Assembly: GCA_025362535.1 (NCBI GenBank)
Contig: JANYGE010000117.1
Location: 1-7,837 of the forward strand
Origin: Hyphomicrobiales bacterium
GTDB taxonomy: Bacteria; Pseudomonadota; Alphaproteobacteria; Rhizobiales; Aestuariivirgaceae
Direction of reading: 5' to 3'
Length of the DNA: 7,837 nt
Shown here piece after piece: positions 1 to 6,357 of the stretch. How positions within the stretch are numbered: position 1 is the first letter of the stretch; every line of letters begins with the position of its first letter. The position numbers and the translations under genes were made by a program. A model generated the notes under the pieces. It was not told where the DNA came from. It saw only the letters and a list, made by a program, of their open reading frames with translations, and made no database searches.

Positions 1-417
1 TTTTTGGGTGCTGTGGCCTTTGGCACATTTGCTGGAGGCCCGATTGGAGATCGGATTGGTCGCAAATCTGTCATCTGGTTCTCAATTCTGGGCACCTTGC
101 CGTTTGCGCTTCTCATGCCTCACGCCAATTTATTCTGGACTGTGGCTCTCACTGTTCCGATTGGGTTGATTTTGTCTTCGGCCTTTTCCGCAATTGTGGT
201 TTACGCCCAAGAGCTGATGCCAGGTCGTGTGGGCATGATTTCGGGTCTGTTCTTTGGGTTTGCTTTTGGCATGGGTGGGCTTGGAGCGGCTGTGCTCGGC
301 GTCATTGCTGATCATACCAGCATTCGGTTCGTATTTGAGCTCTGCTCAATTCTTCCTGCACTTGGTTTGCTTGCCTATTTCCTGCCGAGTGCAGAGCAAT
401 TGAAATCGCAACATTAA
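1..417 (+). CDS. fsr: MFS exporter, Fsr-like (fosmidomycin resistance family), C-terminal fragment
   Basis: This is the last 138 residues of an inner-membrane major facilitator superfamily drug exporter; the 5' part lies outside the window. The reading frame is open from base 1. A motif-A-like cytoplasmic loop (GDRIGRK, about residues 17-23) follows the remains of one membrane segment. Four hydrophobic segments come after it, at about residues 24-42, 45-66, 77-100 and 108-127, which fits TM9 to TM12 of a 12-TM transporter. The loop VVYAQELMPGRVG is close to the VVYAQELLPG loop I remember from E. coli Fsr, and this is why I prefer Fsr over a generic MFS call. Fsr-type proteins export fosmidomycin and related compounds by proton antiport; the natural substrate here is unknown. 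The next gene starts 16 bases downstream on the same strand, so the two may be co-transcribed. Confidence 0.88.
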   Translation, partial: FLGAVAFGTFAGGPIGDRIGRKSVIWFSILGTLPFALLMPHANLFWTVALTVPIGLILSSAFSAIVVYAQELMPGRVGMISGLFFGFAFGMGGLGAAVLGVIADHTSIRFVFELCSILPALGLLAYFLPSAEQLKSQH

Positions 418-433
418 AGTTTGATAAGGCTCT

Positions 434-1000
434 ATGACTCAGTTTTACCTCGTCGCCCCAAATTCACTTTCACCCTCAGACATCGTTGCCTGTGCGGCGG
501 CAGCTTGTGCGGCAGGTGAATGTGCGAGCATTATCGTGCCTGATACAGTGAAGACGGAAGACGTGGCTGCCCTTCAAGGGCTCGGGCTTGCGGTGTTTTT
601 GCAAGACGTGGAGCCACGCATTGTCAGCCGTCTGCGGGCTGATGGGCTCCATATAAATACAATGGAACATGCGATTGTGGATTTGCGCATGTCGCTGCCG
701 CGCGATGCGATGGTTGGGGTTGGTTGCGGAACTTCGCGCCATGCCGCGATGGAAGCCTCTGAACAGGGAGCAGATTACGTGGCCTTCACCCAGAAAAAGC
801 AGACGGGTGGTGAACCTCTGATCAAGTGGTGGAATGATATCGCTGAAGTACCTTCAGTGCCATTTGATGCCGTGAGCCTTGCTGAGTTAGACATATTATT
901 GCCGCAGAAGCCTGACTTTATCCGCCCTCTGGATGAAATGTGGGAAAGCGCTGCCAATGCCACTCGGATTATTTCTGAACTTGCCGCTCGATTGAAGTGA
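434..1000 (+). CDS. ThiE-like (thiamine phosphate synthase superfamily) protein, divergent
   Basis: A 188-residue protein of the ThiE/TenI TIM-barrel type. The signs are a mid-protein RADGLHI stretch (ThiE proteins usually have ADGVHLGQ) and a later segment VGVGCGTSRHAAMEASEQGADYVAF, shown in two parts: VGVGCGTSRHAAME, then ASEQGADYVAF. This matches the usual IGxSxH...E...GADYVxxG pattern. Other signatures are absent: there is no NDR after the third strand (LQDVEPR is found there), no Gln-Asp after the ADGLH motif, and no GPxFxTxTK loop after GADYV. Canonical joining of the pyrimidine and thiazole phosphates is therefore doubtful. It may be a paralogue with another ligand. The start ATG 434 has an upstream AAGG at 426-429. 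The stop TGA overlaps the next start, so translation of the Sel1 gene is probably coupled to this one. Family assignment is fairly sure; enzymatic function is not. Confidence 0.85.
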   Translation: MTQFYLVAPNSLSPSDIVACAAAACAAGECASIIVPDTVKTEDVAALQGLGLAVFLQDVEPRIVSRLRADGLHINTMEHAIVDLRMSLPRDAMVGVGCGTSRHAAMEASEQGADYVAFTQKKQTGGEPLIKWWNDIAEVPSVPFDAVSLAELDILLPQKPDFIRPLDEMWESAANATRIISELAARLK

Positions 1001-1923
1001 TGAAAAAGTTTTTCACATTCATTTTTCTATCCCTCGCTGCTTCACATGTCAGCTTTGCACAAGAGCAAAGCCCACCGGTTTTTGACGAGGCTATGGCCTT
1101 GTTTGATGACGGCAAATATGCCGAAGCCAAATCATTGGCCGAAGAATTTGCCGCAAAAGACGATGCGCGCGCCATGGTCATGCTCGCCACGATTTTTCAG
1201 AAAGGTCTGGGTGTAGAGCCCGATCCAAAACAAGCTCAAGTGTGGTTTGCCAAGGCTGCTGACAAGGGCAACGTGGAAGCCCAATTTTCACTGGGCATGT
1301 TGTTGCTCGATGGATCGCTGGGGGAGCCTAACTTGGATGAAGGTGCGCCGTGGTTGGAAAAAGCGGCCACAGCCGGAAATTTTCAAGCGCAGTATAATTT
1401 AGCGCTCTTCTATAGCGGCATTTACAACAATCCGCCTGCTTGGAAAGATGCGGCCTTCTGGTTTCAGAAAGCTGCGGATCAAGGCTTTGCTGATGCGCAA
1501 TATAATCTGGCCTTACTCTATATAGATGGGCGCGGTGTTGATAAAAATATGGTGGCAGCGGCCACGTGGTTTTCCAAAGCCGCCGTGCAAGGCATGCCGG
1601 ATGCGGCTCTTGAATATGGGGTTTTGGTGTTTCGCGGCGAGGGTGTGCAGAAAGATGAAAAGCTGGGAGCTAAGTGGCTTTTGATTTCAGCCAATCATGG
1701 GAACCCGGTTGCCATGAACCGCATGTCAAAACTTTATGCCACGGGCCATGGCGTCGACGTTGATGCGGTTGAGGCGGCCAAATGGAATATATTGGCAAAG
1801 GCCGGAGGGCGTGCTGACCCCATACTTGATGAAGCTATGGCGAAAATGCCAGCGGATTTGTTGAAGCAGGCCCAAGACAGGGCTTCCGCCTTTAAGGCAA
1901 TGACTGCAGCCGTTGCTAACTAA
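1000..1923 (+). CDS. Exported Sel1-repeat (SLR/TPR-like) protein
   Basis: A 307-residue secreted or periplasmic solenoid protein. Residues 1-20 form a signal peptide: KK after Met, a hydrophobic core FFTFIFLSLAA, and an S-F-A cleavage motif before QEQS. From about residue 55 to 275 there are roughly six Sel1-like repeats of 36-38 residues. The repeat pattern is A-x-x-x-L-(A/G)-x-x-(Y/F)-x-x-G-x-G-V-x-x-(D)-x-x-x-A-x-x-W-(F/L)-x-x-A-A-x-x-G. Examples are QAQVWFAKAADKGN, AAFWFQKAADQGF and AATWFSKAAVQGM. Sel1 proteins act as scaffolds for protein-protein contacts; no partner can be named from the sequence. ATG 1000 is preferred over the GTG at 997 because it gives the TGATG overlap with the upstream stop and keeps the lysines at the signal-peptide N-terminus. 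The C-terminal 35 residues are charged and helical, without a repeat. Confidence 0.9.
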   Translation: MKKFFTFIFLSLAASHVSFAQEQSPPVFDEAMALFDDGKYAEAKSLAEEFAAKDDARAMVMLATIFQKGLGVEPDPKQAQVWFAKAADKGNVEAQFSLGMLLLDGSLGEPNLDEGAPWLEKAATAGNFQAQYNLALFYSGIYNNPPAWKDAAFWFQKAADQGFADAQYNLALLYIDGRGVDKNMVAAATWFSKAAVQGMPDAALEYGVLVFRGEGVQKDEKLGAKWLLISANHGNPVAMNRMSKLYATGHGVDVDAVEAAKWNILAKAGGRADPILDEAMAKMPADLLKQAQDRASAFKAMTAAVAN

Positions 1924-2036
1924 TTGTAAACCATATGCTCTACAATCTCTCACAATCTTTATAATTTAACTCGGTTTCAAATTTCCGTCCTTTAGTGTTC
2001 AAATTGTACTGAAATACATGGCTCTCCCATGCGATT
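1924..2036 (+). promoter_or_regulatory. AT-rich intergenic region, possible promoter for the PAS-GGDEF-EAL gene
   Basis: This is the gap between the Sel1 gene and the cyclic-di-GMP gene. A TATAAT hexamer lies at 1960-1965, but I find no TTGACA-like hexamer 16-18 bases before it. An inverted pair, ATTGTA at 1923-1928 and TACAAT at 1941-1946, sits upstream of it, and ATTGTA recurs at 2003-2008. A promoter is expected here because the downstream gene is unrelated and well spaced, but no particular element is proven. No terminator-like hairpin with a T run follows the Sel1 gene. Confidence 0.25.
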
Positions 2037-2115
2037 TTGGTTCATCGCGGCGCAAAGGTCATCACGAAGTTGGATAATATCGACACGAGTTCTAACAAAA
2101 CCGAGCCCTCAATGA
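2029..2115 (+). CDS. Possible 28-residue upstream ORF overlapping the PAS-GGDEF-EAL start
   Basis: ATG 2029 opens a 28-codon frame that closes at TGA 2113-2115. That stop overlaps ATG 2112 in an ATGA junction, as translationally coupled genes do. The peptide would begin MRFWFIAAQRSSR and is basic. No clear Shine-Dalgarno lies before ATG 2029, and if the large protein starts at the in-frame TTG 2037 instead, this frame is only a shadow of it. It is listed because it bears on which start the large gene uses. Confidence 0.15.
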   Translation: MRFWFIAAQRSSRSWIISTRVLTKPSPQ

Positions 2116-4703
2116 CGGGTTATGGTTTATTTGAAGACATTGTTGATAGCCCCTCTAACGGGCTGATATTGCTCGACAGTGAATTTCAAATTTTGCGCGT
2201 CGGCAAAGGTCTTTGCCAATTGCTGGGCTATGAAAAGAATGAGCTGTTTGGTGAACCCATACAACGCATTGTATTACACCCTGACTGGAAGGAAGCGCGC
2301 AAAAAACTGCGGGCCCTAACGGCGTCACATAATGACGCGTTTTCCGTTGATCGCCAATATATTCACAAAGATGGTTCGCTCGTTTGGGTGACCGCATCTG
2401 TGTCGGTTTTGCCAAATTCTTATGGACCGGGCATCCCAACTTTTATCGTTCAAGTAACCTCAATCGATAAGCAAAAACGCGCTGAACAATCGGCCGATGA
2501 TGCGACGACACGCTGGGATTTTGCCCTTGAAAGTGCTGGTCAGGGCGTGTGGGACTGCGATGTTAAGAACGACATATGGACATATTCCCGGAACTGGAAA
2601 CGGATGCGTGGGATTCATGATGATGAAGAGCTTGAACTCGATGATGAGAACTGGCTCAAAGAAATTCACCCCGACGATCATGAGCTCGTGCTGGAAAAAA
2701 TGGCCGAGCGGTATAAAGCTTCAATGGACGAGGTATCTTATGAATATCGCCAACGTCACCGCGACGGCCATTGGATGTGGATTTTAGCACGGGGTCGGGT
2801 GCTTGATCGCGATGAGAATGGGTTTCCGCTTCGCATCATTGGCACTGACACGGATGTTACGCAAATTCGCAACCGTCAGCTGGAGCTTGCTGAGCTTTCG
2901 CACCGGCTCGTACTGGCACTTTCGACATCGCAGGTCGGGATTTGGAAGTTCGATGTCATTAACTCCCAAACCTATTGGGATTGGCGCAGCTGTGAAATGT
3001 TCGGGATTGAGTATAACGATGGTCCGCTGCTTAAAGGGACATGGGAGAGACTGGTTCATCCCGATGATTTTGAGCAAGCTAATCAAGCCTGCGCAAATGG
3101 CATAGCGAAACGTGAAAATTTCACACTCGACTATCGTATCATTCTGGACTCGGGTTCAGTGAAATACATTAGATGTAGGGCAACTTTCCCAACCCAAGAG
3201 ATAGACTATAGTTCGGTGATCGGCGTGATGTGGGATGTCACTGAGGATGTTGAAAAAGCTGAAGCGTTTCGCTCGGCCAAGTTACTGGCTGAAAACCGCA
3301 GTAGAGATCTCGAAGTGGCGCGCAGTCATTTGGAGCATGCTTCGTTGCATGACTCTCTCACCGGGCTGCCCAATCGCCGTCACCTCGATAATGCACTCTT
3401 GAGATTTAAAAGTGGCAGTAAACAGGGGCAAAGCCTTACGCTACTTCACATTGATCTCGATCGCTTCAAACAAATCAATGATACCAAAGGCCATGCCGCA
3501 GGCGACGCGGTTTTGGTGCAGACAGCGCTGTTGCTGCGCACACAATTTCGCAACAGTGATTTGGTGGCCCGCATTGGTGGTGATGAGTTTGTGGTTTTAC
3601 TTTCACCTTCGCCTGATCGGCGCATTCTCCAGAGCATGGTGGAGCGGGTCATCCAAGTTTCAATCCAACCGATTGATTGGCAAGGGCAGGAATGTCGCTG
3701 TGGTGTGAGCATTGGTATTGCTGAATCGGCTGGGGATATTGACCCTAAGCAGCTGCTGATCAATGCTGATATCGCTTTGTATCGCGCTAAACGTTCGGGG
3801 CGTAACTGTTCTGTTCACTTCACCGGAAGTTTGCAGGCAGAAGTTATTGCCAACAAGCAATGTGCTGATGATTTGTTGAATGCTTTGGAGCGCAAGGAAT
3901 TCGTTCCGTTTTACCAACCGATTTTCAATGCTAAAACCAGAGATATTGCAGGTGTTGAAGCGCTGGCACGGTGGCGCCACCCAACACGTGGCTTGTTGGC
4001 GCCTGACAAATTCTTGAATGTGGCCTCGGAACTCGGTGCTGTTGATGCAATTGACCGGACGATTTTGGAACAGGCGCTGGCAGATCTAAAGCAGTGGGAT
4101 GCTGATGGGCTCAATATTCCAAAAGTATCGGTAAATGTTTCAGCGCGCAGGCTTGGGAATGAAACACTGATTGAGAGTTTGAATTCGCTGGCTATTCAGC
4201 CTGGACGCGTTTCATTTGAATTGCTCGAGTCGATTTTTCTTGATGATGGCGATGATCTCAATACAGTCAATATCGACGCGATCAAGAATCTTGGTATTGG
4301 CATTGACATTGATGATTTTGGCACGGGTCATGCCTCGATCGTCAGTCTTTTACGGCTTAATCCAAATCGTATGAAAATTGATCGGCAGCTCACTTTGAGT
4401 GTTGTGGAAAGTGAGCCACAACGCCGATTGGTTCGGTCATTGGTGGAAATCGGTAAATCGCAGAATATTGAAGTTTGTGCGGAAGGTGTTGAAACTGCGG
4501 CACATGCGAATATTCTCACAAGTTTGGGATGTGACTATTTGCAAGGCTTCTTTTTTGCAAAGCCAATGCCATTTGCCGATGTAAGCGCTTTTGTACAGCG
4601 CGGCGATTGGCACAGACCTGAAATATCTCTGTCCGATAGCAGCGTATCTGGAAGAACTTTGTCGAAATTCTTGCGGAAATTACGTTTGCGAGAGGCGTCT
4701 TAG
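2112..4703 (+). CDS. PAS-PAS-PAS-GGDEF-EAL cyclic-di-GMP signalling protein
   Basis: A soluble 863-residue bifunctional-type diguanylate cyclase/phosphodiesterase without membrane segments. Three PAS domains lie at about residues 6-122, 135-252 and 265-377; the last two carry the IHPDDH and VHPDDF motifs of the PAS_3 fold and end in TDVTQIR and WDVTEDV. A short charged helix leads into the GGDEF domain (about 413-572), which has an intact GGDEF at 489-493 and an inhibitory RxxD site at 480-483. The EAL domain (about 590-840) keeps its metal and catalytic residues: E616 of EAL, N675 of NVS, E703, D734/D735 of DDFGTG, K755, E791 of EGVET and Q811 of QGFFF. Both activities are therefore plausible, and the PAS ligand is unknown. 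The start is uncertain: the frame is open back to TTG 2037 (888 residues) and includes TTG 2070, with AAAGG at 2054-2058. ATG 2112 is chosen because the PAS domain begins just after it. Confidence 0.95.
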   Translation: MTGYGLFEDIVDSPSNGLILLDSEFQILRVGKGLCQLLGYEKNELFGEPIQRIVLHPDWKEARKKLRALTASHNDAFSVDRQYIHKDGSLVWVTASVSVLPNSYGPGIPTFIVQVTSIDKQKRAEQSADDATTRWDFALESAGQGVWDCDVKNDIWTYSRNWKRMRGIHDDEELELDDENWLKEIHPDDHELVLEKMAERYKASMDEVSYEYRQRHRDGHWMWILARGRVLDRDENGFPLRIIGTDTDVTQIRNRQLELAELSHRLVLALSTSQVGIWKFDVINSQTYWDWRSCEMFGIEYNDGPLLKGTWERLVHPDDFEQANQACANGIAKRENFTLDYRIILDSGSVKYIRCRATFPTQEIDYSSVIGVMWDVTEDVEKAEAFRSAKLLAENRSRDLEVARSHLEHASLHDSLTGLPNRRHLDNALLRFKSGSKQGQSLTLLHIDLDRFKQINDTKGHAAGDAVLVQTALLLRTQFRNSDLVARIGGDEFVVLLSPSPDRRILQSMVERVIQVSIQPIDWQGQECRCGVSIGIAESAGDIDPKQLLINADIALYRAKRSGRNCSVHFTGSLQAEVIANKQCADDLLNALERKEFVPFYQPIFNAKTRDIAGVEALARWRHPTRGLLAPDKFLNVASELGAVDAIDRTILEQALADLKQWDADGLNIPKVSVNVSARRLGNETLIESLNSLAIQPGRVSFELLESIFLDDGDDLNTVNIDAIKNLGIGIDIDDFGTGHASIVSLLRLNPNRMKIDRQLTLSVVESEPQRRLVRSLVEIGKSQNIEVCAEGVETAAHANILTSLGCDYLQGFFFAKPMPFADVSAFVQRGDWHRPEISLSDSSVSGRTLSKFLRKLRLREAS

Positions 4704-4728
4704 TCTGTCGAATTGAAGTCACGTTCAT

Positions 4729-4752
4729 CTGTCTAAGAGTAATCTTAGACAG
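4729..4752. terminator. Perfect 10-bp hairpin with GTAA loop between convergent genes
   Basis: CTGTCTAAGA (4729-4738), GTAA, then TCTTAGACAG (4743-4752) form a perfect 10-bp stem. The loop read on the plus strand is GUAA, of the GNRA class. It lies 25 bases after the stop of the PAS-GGDEF-EAL gene and 34 bases past the stop of the convergent small gene, where a shared bidirectional terminator would be expected. Neither side has a clear T run, so it is not a textbook intrinsic terminator; it could instead protect mRNA 3' ends or cooperate with Rho. A weaker outer match, GAATTG before and CAATTC after the stem, might extend the structure. Confidence 0.55.
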
Positions 4753-4786
4753 CAATAGAGCAGACAATTCAACAACTGGTTGTCGC

Positions 4787-5059
4787 TTAAGCCTTGCGGC
4801 GAAAGAAGCTGGGCAATTTGCTTTCGCCGGCTTGTACCAGTTTGGCTGCAATAGAAGTTGCTTTTTCCAATTGACCCATCTCGAGAGCGGCACTGGTGGC
4901 TGCACTCATTTCGGTCAAAGTTGCAATGGATGCAAAGAGGCGTCCTGTGGGAGCTGTGTCGGCCAATGTCTTAACCTTTCGCAATGCTGCGGCACCCGAG
5001 GTGCCAAAGCTCTCGCCGTCAAACGAGAAAGTTTCTACCGAAGCCACTTTTAAAGTCAT
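4787..5059 (-). CDS. Small uncharacterised protein, 90 residues
   Basis: I do not recognise this protein. It is Ala-, Ser-, Thr- and Leu-rich and has no Cys, Trp, Tyr, His or Asn. It has an aromatic N-terminal patch (FSFDGESFG, residues 11-19), a likely helical middle, and a basic aromatic tail ending SFFRRKA. No signal peptide or membrane segment is visible, so it is probably cytosolic. ATG at 5057-5059 is chosen over the GTG three codons earlier (5066-5068) because GGAG sits eight bases before that ATG, while it directly abuts the GTG. The gene is convergent with the cyclic-di-GMP gene and divergent from the lysine aminomutase gene. A real ribosome binding site, a plausible promoter and its own intergenic flanks support it as a true gene; function is unknown. 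Confidence 0.7.
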   Translation of the reverse strand: MTLKVASVETFSFDGESFGTSGAAALRKVKTLADTAPTGRLFASIATLTEMSAATSAALEMGQLEKATSIAAKLVQAGESKLPSFFRRKA

Positions 5060-5099
5060 CTTACTCACTCCACAAACACACTGTCGGTGGTTAGAATTG

Positions 5100-5106
5100 C
5101 CTCCTT
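5100..5106 (-). other. Orphan perfect Shine-Dalgarno (AAGGAGG) in the small gene's leader
   Basis: Read on the minus strand, AAGGAGG lies about 40 bases before the ATG of the 90-residue gene. No ATG, GTG or TTG follows within the usual 5-10 bases. The gene's own GGAG is separate and nearer. It could be a ribosome standby site, part of a structured leader, or chance. On the plus strand the same bases read CCTCCTT, the anti-Shine-Dalgarno sequence. Confidence 0.25.
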
Positions 5107-5135
5107 ATCGTTAAAGACAAGTTAAAGCAGGGCGC

Positions 5136-5165
5136 TTGTGTGATGCTATTGTGGGTGGCTATAAG
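5136..5165 (+). promoter_or_regulatory. Candidate promoter for the lysine aminomutase gene
   Basis: TTGTGT at 5136-5141 and TATAAG at 5160-5165 are separated by 18 bases and match the -35 and -10 consensus at 3 to 4 and 5 positions respectively. This would start transcription near 5172 and leave a leader of roughly 45 bases before GTG 5218. If so, the earlier in-frame starts at 5140/5143 lie inside the promoter and cannot be used. Inferred by eye only. Confidence 0.35.
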
Positions 5166-5187
5166 GCCCGCTCAAAATCAATCTCAA
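5158..5187 (-). promoter_or_regulatory. Candidate divergent promoter for the 90-residue gene
   Basis: On the minus strand, TTGAGA (5187-5182) is followed after 18 bases by TATAGC (5163-5158). The -35 matches the consensus at five of six positions and the -10 at four. It would give the small gene a leader of about 90 bases that contains the orphan AAGGAGG. Its -10 shares the TATA at 5160-5163 with the plus-strand candidate, so the two promoters may compete. Inferred by eye only. Confidence 0.35.
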
Positions 5188-5217
5188 ATTTTGCATTCGT
5201 TATTTTCAGGGCGACCA

Positions 5218-6285
5218 GTGACACAAAATCGGCGTGCAGTTTCCGCGATCAAAAATTTGACCGAACTTGAAGCCGCCGGGTTAGCCTCCGCCGATGAGGT
5301 GTGTGGCCTTACGGGCGTTGTTGAGAATTTCAACATGCGCATCACGCCGCATGTGCAGAGCCTTATCAAAGTGCCGGATGTGAGTAATCCGATTTATGTG
5401 CAATATGTGCCGAGTAAGCTGGAGCTGAATAAAACTCAGGGAGAGTTGGTCGATCCCATTGGGGATGCCATACATGAAAAAGTTAAAGGTGTTACGCATC
5501 GCTACCCCGACCGCGTGTTGCTCAAACCGACGCACACTTGTCACGTTTATTGTCGTTTTTGCTTTCGCCGCGAAAAAGTGGGGAAGGCTGATGAAGCGTT
5601 AGACTCTGCGGAAATAAAGGCCGCACTGGACTATATCCGAAGTCATCCCGAAATTTGGGAAGTGATTTTATCAGGCGGTGATCCCTTGGTGCTTTCGGAT
5701 AGGCGCTTGGCCAAGCTCATGGATGAGCTTTCTAAGATTCAACATGTGCTAGTTATTAGAATTCACACGCGTTCACCTGTTGCTGACCCATCGCGAATTG
5801 GTGATGGGTTGCTTGCAGCCCTTAAAGTGCGGACTGCGGTTTATGTGGTGGTGCATGTAAATCACGTCAATGAAATTTCTGATGACGTGAAACTGGCATT
5901 TGCCAAACTGACGGATGCTGGCATTCCACTTCTATCGCAAAGTGTTCTGCTCAAAGGTGTCAATAACTCCGTTGAAACTTTAAGTACGTTAATGAGAGAG
6001 TTGGTAGCGCTGCGGGTGAAGCCCTATTATTTGCATCATCTCGACAAAGCCAAAGGTACTGAACATTTCCGCTGCTCAATTGTGGAAGGGCAAAGGCTTA
6101 TGCAGGGTTTGCGCGGCCGGCTTTCTGGCCTGTGCCTTCCAACTTACATGCTGGATATTCCTGGTGGCTTTGGCAAAGTGCCCATCGGGCCTACTTATCT
6201 GCAATCCGATAATGGCAGCACTTATCACGTTACGGATTTTCGCGGTGAGGTTCACGGCTATCTTGATAGCGCTGCCGAAGACTAA
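5218..6285 (+). CDS. epmB: Lysine 2,3-aminomutase, EpmB/KamA type (radical SAM)
   Basis: A radical-SAM, PLP-dependent aminomutase. The EpmB (YjeK) branch turns L-lysine into (R)-beta-lysine, which EpmA attaches to elongation factor P. The [4Fe-4S]/SAM motif CxxxCxxC is C108, C112 and C115, within THTCHVYCRFCFRRE. SGGDPLVLSD (152-161) follows. D276 of HHLDKAKG and D313 of LDIPGGFGK match the two Asp that bind lysine in clostridial KamA, and K320 matches its PLP lysine. The C-terminal zinc cysteines of the clostridial enzyme are absent, as in short EpmB-like proteins. At 355 residues it fits the short family. GTG 5218 is preferred: CAGGG lies six bases before it, the family similarity begins near there, and a promoter candidate overlaps the earlier starts (GTG 5140, ATG 5143; up to 381 residues). 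The partners epmA and efp are not in the window. EpmB rather than another aminomutase role is inferred. Confidence 0.92.
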   Translation: MTQNRRAVSAIKNLTELEAAGLASADEVCGLTGVVENFNMRITPHVQSLIKVPDVSNPIYVQYVPSKLELNKTQGELVDPIGDAIHEKVKGVTHRYPDRVLLKPTHTCHVYCRFCFRREKVGKADEALDSAEIKAALDYIRSHPEIWEVILSGGDPLVLSDRRLAKLMDELSKIQHVLVIRIHTRSPVADPSRIGDGLLAALKVRTAVYVVVHVNHVNEISDDVKLAFAKLTDAGIPLLSQSVLLKGVNNSVETLSTLMRELVALRVKPYYLHHLDKAKGTEHFRCSIVEGQRLMQGLRGRLSGLCLPTYMLDIPGGFGKVPIGPTYLQSDNGSTYHVTDFRGEVHGYLDSAAED

Positions 6286-6357
6286 GCTTTCAGCGCTTGT
6301 GTGGGCAGGGGCAACTTGGCTATATGGCGGCACCACTTTTATGTCTTCGGAGTTTTC

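Noticed and set aside
2018..2077. 19-codon ORF from ATG 2018
   Set aside because: No ribosome binding site, no junction with the next gene, and it overlaps the other candidates.
4761..4790. ACAAC-TG-GTTGT short palindrome as terminator of the small gene
   Set aside because: Only 5 bp with a two-base loop and no T run; the nearby 10-bp hairpin is far stronger.
4516..4905. 129-codon minus-strand open frame across the 3' end of the GGDEF-EAL gene
   Set aside because: It overlaps the conserved EAL C-terminus and the 90-residue gene in another frame, and its translation shows no recognisable domain. The frame covering 4787-5059 has the better ribosome binding site.
6301..6357. 19-codon N-terminal extension of YebC
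   Set aside because: The family signature MAGHSQ begins exactly at ATG 6358, which has a GGAG five bases upstream.
6286..6357. Terminator or strong promoter between epmB and yebC
   Set aside because: Only a weak AAGC/GCTT pairing near 6284-6298 without a T run, and no convincing -35/-10 pair.
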